Source: CAIZGX01 sp964385405
GTDB lineage: Bacteria > Bacteroidota > Bacteroidia > Flavobacteriales_D > Sanyastnellaceae
Direction of reading: 5' to 3'
Length of the DNA stretch: 64,000 nucleotides
Assembly: GCA_964385405.1 (NCBI GenBank)
Contig: CAYLOT010000001.1
Span: 1-64,000, forward strand
Part shown: in pieces, positions 1 to 7,735 of the stretch
How positions within the stretch are numbered: the first letter of the stretch is position 1
Layout: every line of letters starts with the position of its first letter
Notes under the pieces: generated by a model
The model's input: the letters and a program-made list of their open reading frames with translations, nothing else
Told to the model about the DNA's origin: nothing
Database searches by the model: none
Translations under genes and position numbers: made by a program

Positions 1-475
1 CAACCTGAGGAATTAAGCAAAGTGTTGTAGTCTCCTCTCTGCCGTTGTGTCCACCTGCTTCGAAGCCTTCGGCTACAACCGCGTCAACACCTGCCTCTTG
101 GGACTTTAATGCAAAAGCACTGCTGCTAACGACATGAGCAACTTTTATTCCCGATGCTTTTAAGCGCTCTGTGTATTTCTTGGGGCTTCCTGCTGAAGTG
201 AATACAATGGGTACGTGGTATTTTTCAATCAGTGCAATGTGCTCTTCGATGTTTGGATAAAGTAGGGGTAAATTCACACCAAAAGGTTTATCAGTAAGGG
301 CTTGACAATTTTTTATCTCTTCTTCCAACTGATCGGGGTACATAGATCCAGCACCCAATAGGCCCAAACCACCCGCATTGGAAACAGCAGATACCAATTT
401 CGCTCCCGTGCACCATATCATACCGCCCTGAACGATTGGGTATTTGATTCCAAAAAGTTGACTAACTGAATTCAT
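1..475 (-). CDS. Nitronate monooxygenase / FabK-like flavoprotein, 3' part beyond window edge
   Basis: The reverse strand reads from an ATG at 475-473 into the window edge, giving about 158 N-terminal residues. It begins MNSVSQLFGIKYPIVQGGM, followed by a glycine-rich stretch (SNAGGLGLLGAGS), the FGVNLPLL strand, IVFTSAGSP, and VVAEGFEAGGHNG near the edge. These are the usual landmarks of the FMN-binding TIM barrel of the 2-nitropropane dioxygenase / nitronate monooxygenase family, in which GGHxG contributes to FMN binding and the conserved histidine acts in nitronate oxidation. The same fold includes FabK enoyl-ACP reductases and the missing C-terminal half prevents a choice between them. 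The family is usually 310-360 residues, so about half is absent. It is divergent from the following DUF6089-like gene with an 80-bp gap. Confidence 0.85.
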   Translation of the reverse strand, partial: MNSVSQLFGIKYPIVQGGMIWCTGAKLVSAVSNAGGLGLLGAGSMYPDQLEEEIKNCQALTDKPFGVNLPLLYPNIEEHIALIEKYHVPIVFTSAGSPKKYTERLKASGIKVAHVVSSSAFALKSQEAGVDAVVAEGFEAGGHNGREETTTLCLIPQV

Positions 476-508
476 ATATAAAATTTTCCGCAAAAATGCG
501 AAAAACTC

Positions 509-537
509 TTGAGTGTCAGAAATTGTTGTTATCTTAG
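509..537 (+). promoter_or_regulatory. Putative Bacteroidota-type promoter
   Basis: TTG at 509-511 is followed after 18 bp by TATCTTAG at 530-537, one mismatch from the Bacteroidota -7 consensus TAnnTTTG. It lies about 18 bp upstream of the ATG at 556. Assigned by eye only. Confidence 0.4.
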
Positions 538-555
538 CGCTTGACTTATCCGAAA

Positions 556-1545
556 ATGAAAAAAATATTATTTTTATTAAGTTTAATTTTAATCCTTTCA
601 AGATCAGAGGTATTGGCTCAATACCAATGGGATTTTGGGTTGAAAATGGGCGCCTCTAATTACCTAGGAGATATCGGAGGGAAATATCTTCCCAGAAGAG
701 ATTTTATAGTGGATATGCACTTGAAATCAACTCGAATATCGGCAGGGGCTTATGCACGATTCAAAATCAATCAGCGTTTGTCTTTTGCAAGTAACTTCGA
801 TTGGATTCGAATAACTGACAGAGATGCATATACCACTTACGCTCCTCGTCGCGCGCGAAATGCAAATTTCCGAAACGACTTGTTGGAACTTGGTTGCCGT
901 GCTGAGGTTACAATTTGGTACAACAGTGACGTGGGAAAAAAAGGATATTACAACCCTGATTTCAAAGTATTTTTGTTTGCTGGATTAGCAGGATATTCTT
1001 CAAATCCGAAGGGGCAAATTTACAATAACGGTCAAGTTCAATACGACGGCGAATGGTTTGAACTTCGTGATTGGAAAACAGAAGGTCAGAAAGAATCTTA
1101 TTCTAAGTTTGGTTTTGCAATTCCAGCGGGAATTGGTGCTTATTTCACTTATAATAAGAAGTGGAGAGTTCAATGGGATTTGAGTTGGAGAACTGTGTTT
1201 ACAGATTATCTCGATGATATATCTACTGTCTACACAACTCCGAATTCAGACGACCCGAAGGCTTATGAATACGTAAATAACCAAACATATCAAGCCTTGT
1301 TGGATGGTTTGGTAGAGCAGAATCCTGAGTATAGCGCTGCAGATTTGGCGATAGAGAATTTCCAAATTGCACCTCTTGGATCCTCTTATCAATCACCTCG
1401 TGGGGACGCGTCACACAACGATAGCTATTTAACAACCCAGATAACAGTAACCCGAGTGGTTCGTGGAAGGTCTAATTTCTACAAATCAAAGTACAATACC
1501 ACCAAAGGAAAACCTGGTGTTAAGAAATTAAGAGCGAAATTCTAA
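556..1545 (+). CDS. DUF6089-like outer-membrane beta-barrel protein
   Basis: A 329-residue exported protein. The open frame extends to a TTG at 541, but the ATG at 556 gives a clean signal peptide (MKKILFLLSLILILS, cleavage likely after VLA before QYQWDFG). The mature N-terminus FGLKMGASNYLGDIGG matches what I remember of the DUF6089 family of Bacteroidota outer-membrane proteins. Alternating aromatic and polar strands (KVFLFAGLAGY, FAIPAGIGAYFTY, WRVQWDLSWRTVFTDYLDDIS) support a beta-barrel. There are no catalytic motifs and the molecular role is unknown. The C-terminus is basic (KGKPGVKKLRAKF), unusual for a barrel, which commonly ends in an aromatic residue; here it does end in F. The stop overlaps the convergent glycosyltransferase stop by 4 bp. 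A TTG-N18-TATCTTAG promoter precedes it. Confidence 0.75.
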   Translation: MKKILFLLSLILILSRSEVLAQYQWDFGLKMGASNYLGDIGGKYLPRRDFIVDMHLKSTRISAGAYARFKINQRLSFASNFDWIRITDRDAYTTYAPRRARNANFRNDLLELGCRAEVTIWYNSDVGKKGYYNPDFKVFLFAGLAGYSSNPKGQIYNNGQVQYDGEWFELRDWKTEGQKESYSKFGFAIPAGIGAYFTYNKKWRVQWDLSWRTVFTDYLDDISTVYTTPNSDDPKAYEYVNNQTYQALLDGLVEQNPEYSAADLAIENFQIAPLGSSYQSPRGDASHNDSYLTTQITVTRVVRGRSNFYKSKYNTTKGKPGVKKLRAKF

Positions 1546-2327
1546 GAGTAAAAATACTGCATTATTTTAGAAAGTGGTTTACGCAATAGCGTGAACCACT
1601 TTGGTTTTAGACCATTTATTTTCCAAGCGAGACAATCTTCTTGGTTCGCACGAATACGATTTTTCAAACTTACATTGCTCACTCCGCCAGCGCGCATGTG
1701 TATCATTACTTTTGGAAGATGAACTGCGCTGCACGATTCCTTGAAAAGAAAGCGCAACATCAATTCATAATCAGCAGCACTCTTGAATCGAGTGTCGAAT
1801 TTTCCAAATTTGTCGTAACACGATTTTCGAACAAAAAAAGTGGGATGCGGAGGCATCCATCCTTTCAAGAAGTTTTCTTTTTCGAAAACACCATTGCGCC
1901 ATTTGCGAACGATTTTCGAAGTGTCAGTCGGATCAACGTAATTCAAATCACCATATAGGCAATCTGTTTTGGTTTGCTGAAAAGTTCGCACAACCTCCTC
2001 AATCACATGATTTGAGCAATAGAAATCATCACTGTTCAACACGCCAATAATGTCACCTGTAGCCAGCGCCAATCCCTTATTCATGGCGTCGTAAATGCCC
2101 TTATCTCGTTCACACAAAAACGTAGTCACAACCCCTTGCGAAGCATCTTGTGAAACATCTTTCGTAGAATCTAGAAATTGCCTCACAATTTCTATCGTTC
2201 CATCCGTAGAATTTCCATCGACAACAATGTACTCAATGTCTTTGTAGGTCTGAGACTGAACAGATTTTAAGGTATCTGCAATGGTTTTTGCACTGTTGTA
2301 ACTTACCGTTATCAGACTAACCTTCAT
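1542..2327 (-). CDS. Family 2 glycosyltransferase carrying a 12-bp repeat insertion
   Basis: A 261-residue cytoplasmic GT-A fold glycosyltransferase, probably transferring a sugar from a nucleotide donor in surface polysaccharide or glycoprotein synthesis; substrate unknown. Motifs in order: MKVSLITVSYNS (nucleotide-binding strand), YIVVDGNSTDGT, CERDKGIYDAMNKGLALATGDIIGVLNSDD (the NSDD is the metal-binding DXD equivalent), and GWMPPHPTFFVRKSCYDKFGKFD with AADYELMLR, the acceptor-side region seen in WcaA-like enzymes. Between the DGT helix and CERDKG lies an extra segment reading DSTK, DVSQ, DASQ, encoded by three 12-bp units; homologues normally have a shorter turn there. It is the last gene of a tight minus-strand run, 5 bp (or so) after the small barrel gene. 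Confidence 0.9.
   Translation of the reverse strand: MKVSLITVSYNSAKTIADTLKSVQSQTYKDIEYIVVDGNSTDGTIEIVRQFLDSTKDVSQDASQGVVTTFLCERDKGIYDAMNKGLALATGDIIGVLNSDDFYCSNHVIEEVVRTFQQTKTDCLYGDLNYVDPTDTSKIVRKWRNGVFEKENFLKGWMPPHPTFFVRKSCYDKFGKFDTRFKSAADYELMLRFLFKESCSAVHLPKVMIHMRAGGVSNVSLKNRIRANQEDCLAWKINGLKPKWFTLLRKPLSKIMQYFYS
2136..2171 (-). repeat. Three 12-bp in-frame repeat units inside the glycosyltransferase gene
   Basis: In coding orientation the units are GATTCTACGAAA, then GATGTTTCACAA, then GATGCTTCGCAA, encoding DSTK, DVSQ and DASQ. Closely related units occur in the unrelated gene at 28134-29168 (28530-28577). Confidence 0.75.
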
Positions 2328-2332
2328 TGGAC

Positions 2333-2935
2333 TTAGAAATTCCTTCCAATTAGGAAATAAAGTACTTGATTGTAATTTCCTTTTTCGTAATAAGAGTTCG
2401 GATTGGCGAAATTTGGTGAAGGTCTTGTAGGAAGAAGACTTGAAGAAAATCTTCCTTCAAGGAAAAGGTGGTCACCCAATTGTAAAGTCGTACCAACTGT
2501 TATTCCTGCATCATAATTTCGAAAAGGAGGAGTCACGTCGTAGGTTAAGGCATTTGAGAGGATGTCTTGCTTAATTAAACGACCATAATACAGGCCGGTA
2601 AGGAAAGTGAGGGGTCCATTTTGAAAAGAATACTGAACGGGTACTTCAATGTATCTCAACCGATATGCAAAGGTGTTGAAATTTATCGTGTCGCGCTTTG
2701 TGCGAGAACCTTTGTCGGCATAATTAAGTCCAATACGAAATCCGTTTTTCGAAGAAAGGGGGGCACTTACAAAAGCACCTCCGGTTATTCCAAATTTGTC
2801 CCAACCACCAAGACCATCTCCACTAATCTGAGAGGTAGTCATACCAACAGAAACTCCTGCATTAAAGGCTTGTTGTGCGTAGCCTAAAACATTCCAAAAG
2901 AAGCAAAATGTGAAAAGCAGTTTAGTCAATGTCAT
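2333..2935 (-). CDS. Small outer-membrane beta-barrel protein (porin-family / PorT-like fold)
   Basis: About 200 residues with a signal peptide (MTLTKLLFTFCFFWNVLGYA, then QQAFNAG). Short alternating strands follow: FNAGVSVGMTTSQISGDGLGGWDKFGITGGAFVSAPLSSKNGFRIGL is the typical start of the outer-membrane beta-barrel proteins commonly labelled porin family or PorT-like in Bacteroidota, and it ends YNQVLYFLIGRNF with a terminal phenylalanine. No enzymatic motif and no known specific role. An ATG 12 bp further upstream (2947) is also in frame; I prefer 2935 because it gives the more standard signal peptide and the smaller overlap with the preceding Omp28 gene, whose stop is at 2922-2924. Part of the run from 5469 to 1542. 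Confidence 0.7.
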   Translation of the reverse strand: MTLTKLLFTFCFFWNVLGYAQQAFNAGVSVGMTTSQISGDGLGGWDKFGITGGAFVSAPLSSKNGFRIGLNYADKGSRTKRDTINFNTFAYRLRYIEVPVQYSFQNGPLTFLTGLYYGRLIKQDILSNALTYDVTPPFRNYDAGITVGTTLQLGDHLFLEGRFSSSLLPTRPSPNFANPNSYYEKGNYNQVLYFLIGRNF

Positions 2936-3791
2936 ATTCAATAGCATTCAATACTTCATGGGTATTTGCATCAACCAAATAGCCAACCACCGTAATATTC
3001 GTAGGCACCCAATTCGCTTGAAGCGGAATAGTAAAACTATTTGTTGAGTAGTAGCCGGCAGACGGGTTGTTAATTACAAGATTTCCCATAGGTTCTGTCA
3101 CATTCGTGCGAAGTACATGTTCGTGTTCGTAATCTTCAATTTCAGAAGGTGTTTGACTATAATCTTCTTGTGGGCTGATAATGTGGTTCTCAACCAAAAG
3201 AACCACAAGGTTAACGTTGCCCGGGTAGCTTTCAACAAACTGTGAATTCATGTGAATGTTAAGAACGTTATCTGCTGCTACGAATTCGCAGTTGGCTTGC
3301 AATTCTACCGGCGTGGAAACGTTCATTCGTGTAGTCACTATATTCTGCCATATACTTGGATTTGCGGGGTCAAGGTATTCATAACTGCTGAGACCTCCGA
3401 CACGGTCAATTCTGGCTGTCGGATTGAATCCTCCATTCAATTGGGCCCAATAAATATTTCCTACAGGGGTTGTGTAATCTGTTTGAAACAATGTACCACC
3501 TGTTGCCGCAAGAGAACCAGCGTGAATAGCAACAGTAACCATGCGCTCTCCAAGCTGAGCGTCGAGCTCTAGAGCAAGTGCAGTGGAAGGGGGGCAAAAA
3601 CCACAGAGGTGTCCTGTAAATTCCTCAAATAATACATTCCGAGTTGCTTCAGTAGCAATTGAAAATGATGGCGCTGGGCCATAGATTTCATCGCGATATT
3701 TGTTTTTCGCAACAGTAACTGGATCTTCAAGTTGGTCACAAGCTCCAAATAAAAGGACTGTGACAAAAAGGAATAGATATTTCTTTTTCAT
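2922..3791 (-). CDS. Omp28-related lipoprotein with thioredoxin-like CxxC
   Basis: A 289-residue protein with a lipoprotein signal (MKKKYLFLFVTVLLFGAC; lipobox FGAC), so probably lipid-anchored in the envelope. Residues about 50-75 read NVLFEEFTGHLCGFCPPS, the signature of the Omp28 family: a thioredoxin-like fold with a CxxC (CGFC) after a strand, followed by helix ALALELDAQLGERMVTVAIHAG. Further beta strands (VNLVVLLVENHIISPQEDY, ITVVGYLVDANTHEVLNAIEY) match the beta-rich C-terminal part of that family. Its function is not established; a role in surface-protein folding or ligand binding is possible. The upstream DUF6029-like gene ends 1 bp before it, and the downstream barrel gene overlaps its stop, so the three are surely co-transcribed. 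Confidence 0.8.
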   Translation of the reverse strand: MKKKYLFLFVTVLLFGACDQLEDPVTVAKNKYRDEIYGPAPSFSIATEATRNVLFEEFTGHLCGFCPPSTALALELDAQLGERMVTVAIHAGSLAATGGTLFQTDYTTPVGNIYWAQLNGGFNPTARIDRVGGLSSYEYLDPANPSIWQNIVTTRMNVSTPVELQANCEFVAADNVLNIHMNSQFVESYPGNVNLVVLLVENHIISPQEDYSQTPSEIEDYEHEHVLRTNVTEPMGNLVINNPSAGYYSTNSFTIPLQANWVPTNITVVGYLVDANTHEVLNAIEYDID

Positions 3792-3792
3792 A

Positions 3793-5469
3793 TTAAAAAC
3801 TTGCAGTGTACATTAACTCGAAACCATTGGTTGCGGGAACCGCGCGGCATACTCCACCTATGCAAAATACGCCTTCTCTTCTCTTTCCATATCCAAGAGT
3901 TAATCGTTGAGAACCGTTTATGTAACCAATTGTTCCAAACAAATAATGAATGCGCTTTTCTTCTGCTGAATTACCATAATTGTATTGGTCAACCAATCCA
4001 ATAGTCCAATGAGGTGAGTGAGAGAACTCGGCAACTACTGTGGCCCAATCTCCTTTGTCTTGATCGGTTTGAAGGCCTTGAAGCTCGAGATGCAGATTGT
4101 CTTTTGGTGTGAATTTGTAATTCAACTCTAGAACTTCAATATTGGCATAAACAATTCCCTTGAAATCATTGGTAACAGGAGTAACTAACGTGTTGAATTC
4201 AAAATAATAATAAGTGAATCCTGCAGAGAATTTTTTACTTAGCTTTTTCTTTACTTCCAAATTAAAATCTCTTACATATTTGGTCGGACCGAATTTGATT
4301 GAATTGACTCGATACCCCTCGGTGTATGCTTCAATTCCTGTAAGTCGAGTGGTGTCCAAACCATTTGCGGCTGCAAAGTTTGCCGAAATTTGAGTGCCAT
4401 ATTTACCACCGAGTTTTGTTCCCTTTTTAAAGGTATAGAAAATTTCACCCATGTAACTTACTTCGCCGGTAAGTGGGGTTGCATATGGATATAAGGTCGC
4501 TGCGAGATTGTGCGTATGCTGTTTTGTAATTGCAGGCAGAAAATTGGTTGGTACATCGAAAAGCTTCAAATTACGGTCTGCACGAAAACTCATGTTATCT
4601 ATATACTTAACTGCTGCATTTACACCAAAGCCACTGCCGCTGTAGGAGGCATTTAAAAAAAATGCTTTTCCTTTTCTGTATATGTAGGAGTTGTCGGCAC
4701 TTGGGTCATTGATTTTTTCTGCATATTCCGCAGATACTGCAAGAGCTTTTCTATTCAGTTGAAGGCGAACGGCGGAACTTGATACATTGTTGGGAGTTAA
4801 AAAAATCAATGAATCTTGAAACCGCGTTTCGCCATTTTGATATCGACTCACGAAGCTACCGCCGAGCGTTACTTGCGTTTGCTTCTCAGTTAGGAAATTA
4901 AAGATTGAGTTCAAATTAAATTCTGCATCGCTACCTCGAATAATTCCGTCGGCATTGGTTAATTGACTGTCAAAATCGAGGCGCTGACGTCCGTATATTC
5001 CTTTAAGTGTAATTCCTTTTTTGGGAGTAACGATTAATCGAGCGCCATCCATTGCGTTGTCTATACCAAGGTTTGGTTCCCAATAAGTACGAAGGGTAAG
5101 GCCATTTCCGAATTGCTCATAAAAATTTCCAATTGTTACATTGAAAATGCTGTCTTGGTATTGCACGAATCTGTTGCCAATACCCGTTCCCTTATACCTG
5201 TTTTGCGCGCTAAATCCCTGAATCGCATTGTTGTATGTTTCAAATCGCATTCCAGCAGTGAATCCGCCTTGCGTATACATCAAATTACCAAATCCGTTTA
5301 TGGCAGTGGTTGCAGGAGGTACGGTAGCACCAATGAGACTGTCTTCGCTATATTGCTGCGAAAGAAATTGGAAATTACCGTGTAGTTGCCCTGTTTTTTT
5401 TGGATCGCCTTGCGCATTCGCACTTGCGGCCAAAAGAATAAATGTGGAGAATATTAGTAGCTTTTTCAT
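3793..5469 (-). CDS. DUF6029-like outer-membrane beta-barrel protein
   Basis: About 558 residues with a signal peptide (MKKLLIFSTFILLAASANA, then QGDPKKTG). The ATG at 5469 is preferred over the in-frame TTG at 5478. The chain is a long series of alternating strands, for example FGNLMYTQGGFTAGMRFETYNNA, FNVTIGNFYEQFGNGLTLRTY, LYPYATPLTGEVSYMGEIFYTF and LEVKKKLSKKFSAGFTYYYFEFN, and it ends FELMYTASF. This suggests a large outer-membrane barrel. The FYEQFGNGLTLRTYWEPNLGIDNAMDG segment and the neighbouring Omp28 and TlpA genes fit the family I recall as DUF6029, but I could not verify that name. No function is known. It starts the minus-strand run down to the glycosyltransferase. Confidence 0.7.
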   Translation of the reverse strand: MKKLLIFSTFILLAASANAQGDPKKTGQLHGNFQFLSQQYSEDSLIGATVPPATTAINGFGNLMYTQGGFTAGMRFETYNNAIQGFSAQNRYKGTGIGNRFVQYQDSIFNVTIGNFYEQFGNGLTLRTYWEPNLGIDNAMDGARLIVTPKKGITLKGIYGRQRLDFDSQLTNADGIIRGSDAEFNLNSIFNFLTEKQTQVTLGGSFVSRYQNGETRFQDSLIFLTPNNVSSSAVRLQLNRKALAVSAEYAEKINDPSADNSYIYRKGKAFFLNASYSGSGFGVNAAVKYIDNMSFRADRNLKLFDVPTNFLPAITKQHTHNLAATLYPYATPLTGEVSYMGEIFYTFKKGTKLGGKYGTQISANFAAANGLDTTRLTGIEAYTEGYRVNSIKFGPTKYVRDFNLEVKKKLSKKFSAGFTYYYFEFNTLVTPVTNDFKGIVYANIEVLELNYKFTPKDNLHLELQGLQTDQDKGDWATVVAEFSHSPHWTIGLVDQYNYGNSAEEKRIHYLFGTIGYINGSQRLTLGYGKRREGVFCIGGVCRAVPATNGFELMYTASF

Positions 5470-5502
5470 TCGAATCAATCAGCTTCGAAATTACGGCGCA
5501 TT

Positions 5503-5530
5503 CTGAAATAAAAAAAGCCCTTTCGGGCTT
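5503..5530 (-). terminator. Rho-independent terminator after the TlpA gene
   Basis: On the minus strand AAGCCC, loop GAAA, GGGCTT (5530-5515) is followed by a T-rich run (5514-5503). It sits between the TlpA-like stop at 5552 and the DUF6029-like start at 5469. Confidence 0.75.
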
Positions 5531-5551
5531 ATAAAGTTGGAATGATTGAAA

Positions 5552-6037
5552 TTAGTTCTTGAGCTTCAAAAGTTGCTCGTGAACTTCAGCTTCATCTCCT
5601 TCAGCATAATTGTTATGTTGCCAAACGATTTTCCCAGTTCCATCTACTAAAAAAGTGTGCGGAACGTTGTTTACACCTAAGGCTTGTGCGAATTGCTTAT
5701 TGCTGTCCAATAGGATCTCATAAGGCCACATGACGCTGCTTACATAAGGCGCTACGCGCATTACAGAACGTTGGTCATCAATGGATACCGCAATTATTTT
5801 CACTCCTGTTTCTGCTTGCCAATCCTCGTAAAGGTCTAAATAGTTGTTTAGTTCTTTCTTACAGGGGCTGCACCAAGTTGCCCAAAAGCAGATTAACGTT
5901 GGTTTTCCGTCTTGGGCAAGTTTAGCCGTGTTAATGGTTTTACCATTGAGATCTTTTAGGTTAAGGCTTGGAAGTGTTTCTTGTGCTGTTACTGCAAAGG
6001 AGAATGCTAAGAAAAAGAGTGTAAGTGAAAGGCGCAT
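5552..6037 (-). CDS. TlpA-family thiol-disulfide oxidoreductase
   Basis: A 161-residue exported thioredoxin-like protein. Signal peptide MRLSLTLFFLAFSFAVTAQ; mature start ETLPSLNLKDLNGKTINTAKLAQDGKP is the standard TlpA/ResA N-terminal strand. The redox motif is WATWCSPCKKELNNY (CSPC), then VKIIAVSIDDQ, and the cis-proline region NNVPHTFLVDGTGKIVWQHNNY. Expected to reduce or exchange disulfides in the periplasm, perhaps in cytochrome maturation or for the envelope proteins nearby. It has its own terminator (5503-5530) before the DUF6029-like gene and follows another terminator, so it is likely monocistronic. Length is typical for the family. Confidence 0.9.
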   Translation of the reverse strand: MRLSLTLFFLAFSFAVTAQETLPSLNLKDLNGKTINTAKLAQDGKPTLICFWATWCSPCKKELNNYLDLYEDWQAETGVKIIAVSIDDQRSVMRVAPYVSSVMWPYEILLDSNKQFAQALGVNNVPHTFLVDGTGKIVWQHNNYAEGDEAEVHEQLLKLKN

Positions 6038-6083
6038 AAAATATTTTTTTTAAAAGTAAATAACTTTAGCCAATGACTGTACC

Positions 6084-6115
6084 AAAAAAAAAGAGCCGAC
6101 GCATCGTCGGCTCTT
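6084..6115 (-). terminator. Strong hairpin terminator after the T9SS thioredoxin-like gene
   Basis: An 11-bp perfect stem (6091-6101 with 6105-6115) with a 3-base loop and an A-run at 6084-6090 that reads as a T-run on the minus strand. T-rich sequence on the other side could make it bidirectional. Confidence 0.85.
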
Positions 6116-6134
6116 TTTTCTGATTTAATCAGAA

Positions 6135-7652
6135 TTATTTTACAGTAACACGAACAGTGTTAACAGTTCCGTTGATAGTTACATTCAACATGTAAACACC
6201 AGCAGAAAGGTTAGATACATCAATACGTGAAGTGTAGTTACCAGCAGCTTGGCTACCAACATACTCAGTCATAACGCGCTCACCAACGATGTTGATTACG
6301 TCTACTGTTACAACACTGTTGTTAGTTAAACCGTAAGCAACATTGATGAAATCGTTTGCAGGGTTTGGATATACATTAACACCAGCAGAAAGATTTACTT
6401 CTTCGATGCCCACTACAGTATTAACATTCGAAGGAGCTGCAGCTTCAGAGAAGTTGTAAGAACCATCGTAGTTCCAAATTGTAGAGAATGTAGACCCACC
6501 ATCGTTAACAGTTGTTACATAGAAGTGACCGTTTGTAGCAGCACCCCATTGCATATCGTAGAAACCGTCGCCATATGCGTCAGTAGCAGTGAAAGTGTAA
6601 CATCCAGTTGATGGAAGGTAAACATCAACAATCTTTGTTGAATTGTCAGCAGGAATTGGAGCATTTCCGTAATCAGCAGAAGCTACAATGTTACCTGCAT
6701 CGTCTGTAATCGACCAAGAAGACTCTTCTGGGTAACGGTCAAACAAGATGTCAAGTTTAACGTGAGTAGTTCCATCAGCTGCGAAAGCGATAGCAGCGGT
6801 AGTTCCATTATTTGAAGTGTTGTCGTCAGCAGAAGTGATAGACACAGTCAAGTTTGTCGCAGCTGTAATTGCAACTGAACCTACGTTTACTGTTTCAACA
6901 GCGTAAGTAGATAAGTTACCAGTCCAGTTGTAAGTTAAAGGAGCAGTTCCACCAGTTACAGTGATTGTGCAAGCAGTCAAAGGAGCTGTTCCATTGTTTT
7001 GAATAGTTACAGCAACATCAACGTTTCCGCAAGTAGCCAAATCGCCGTTGTAGCTTAACATAGAAGGATCGTTAGCTTGTGAAGCTGGAGGAGGACACTC
7101 TTGAAGAGTAGCATACAAACCAGCACCGTCCAATTGACCAACCTCAGTTACGATACGGTTAGGACAAATGCGGTAGATAGTTGGGTAATAAGCAATAGCA
7201 TAGTCGTCGTTGATAGCGTTAGCTACAGCTGTTGCTGGGTTAGCCATTGGGAATTCAATTGGAGTTCCTGATGGGTTTAACCAGTTTCCTTGAGTTGCGC
7301 TTCCAGTACCTGCCATGTCAGCGTCAGTAGTAGTACCGTCACCGTCAATCCAAATAACCATTACTTCGTCAGTAGTGTTCGCAGATACTCCAGGAGCACC
7401 AGCAGGACCGTGATTGATGTACAACTCATCCAATGCACCAGAGTTGTGGTAGTTCCAACATGGTCCGCACCATGTTGCAGATACGTCAACGAATACAGTG
7501 TATCCTTGATCTAAATAGTTGTACAAGTTGTGCGAAACACCGAATTGGTCAGTGATTGTGAAATCTTGACCAAACGATCCTGCTGGCAACTGAGCGAAAG
7601 ACATTGTTGACGACATTACGGCAACAACCATCAATAGTAGAGCTTTTTTCAT
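6135..7652 (-). CDS. Secreted thioredoxin-fold protein with T9SS type A sorting domain
   Basis: A 505-residue T9SS cargo. Signal peptide MKKALLLMVVAVMSSTMSFAQ. Residues about 25-60 hold a thioredoxin-like domain: FTITDQFGVSHNLYNYLDQGYTVFVDVSATWCGPCWNYHN with a CGPC redox motif, and the later region IYRICPNRIVTEVGQL contains the cis-proline-like turn. Middle domains are beta-rich and serine/threonine-rich (DVAVTIQNNGTAPLTACTITVTGG, a CARDB-like segment; TKIVDVYLPSTGCYTFTATDAYGDGF). The C-terminus VNVYPNPANDFINVAYG to GVYMLNVTINGTVNTVRVTVK is a canonical type A sorting domain, so it should be exported across the outer membrane and anchored or released. The substrate of the redox site is unknown. 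Divergent from a cysteine-rich T9SS cargo gene at 7736. Confidence 0.9.
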   Translation of the reverse strand: MKKALLLMVVAVMSSTMSFAQLPAGSFGQDFTITDQFGVSHNLYNYLDQGYTVFVDVSATWCGPCWNYHNSGALDELYINHGPAGAPGVSANTTDEVMVIWIDGDGTTTDADMAGTGSATQGNWLNPSGTPIEFPMANPATAVANAINDDYAIAYYPTIYRICPNRIVTEVGQLDGAGLYATLQECPPPASQANDPSMLSYNGDLATCGNVDVAVTIQNNGTAPLTACTITVTGGTAPLTYNWTGNLSTYAVETVNVGSVAITAATNLTVSITSADDNTSNNGTTAAIAFAADGTTHVKLDILFDRYPEESSWSITDDAGNIVASADYGNAPIPADNSTKIVDVYLPSTGCYTFTATDAYGDGFYDMQWGAATNGHFYVTTVNDGGSTFSTIWNYDGSYNFSEAAAPSNVNTVVGIEEVNLSAGVNVYPNPANDFINVAYGLTNNSVVTVDVINIVGERVMTEYVGSQAAGNYTSRIDVSNLSAGVYMLNVTINGTVNTVRVTVK

Positions 7653-7723
7653 TTGATTAAATTATTAATAGGTTTACTTTAGGGCTACGAATATAAAGAA
7701 ATATTTCTCCCAAATACTTTTTA

Positions 7724-7731
7724 TATCTTTG
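7724..7731 (+). promoter_or_regulatory. Putative -7 element very close to the ATG at 7736
   Basis: TATCTTTG at 7724-7731 is a perfect TAnnTTTG element but no TTG is found at the expected upstream spacing. It ends 4 bp before the ATG, which would imply a leaderless or nearly leaderless mRNA. Confidence 0.35.
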
Positions 7732-7735
7732 GAAC

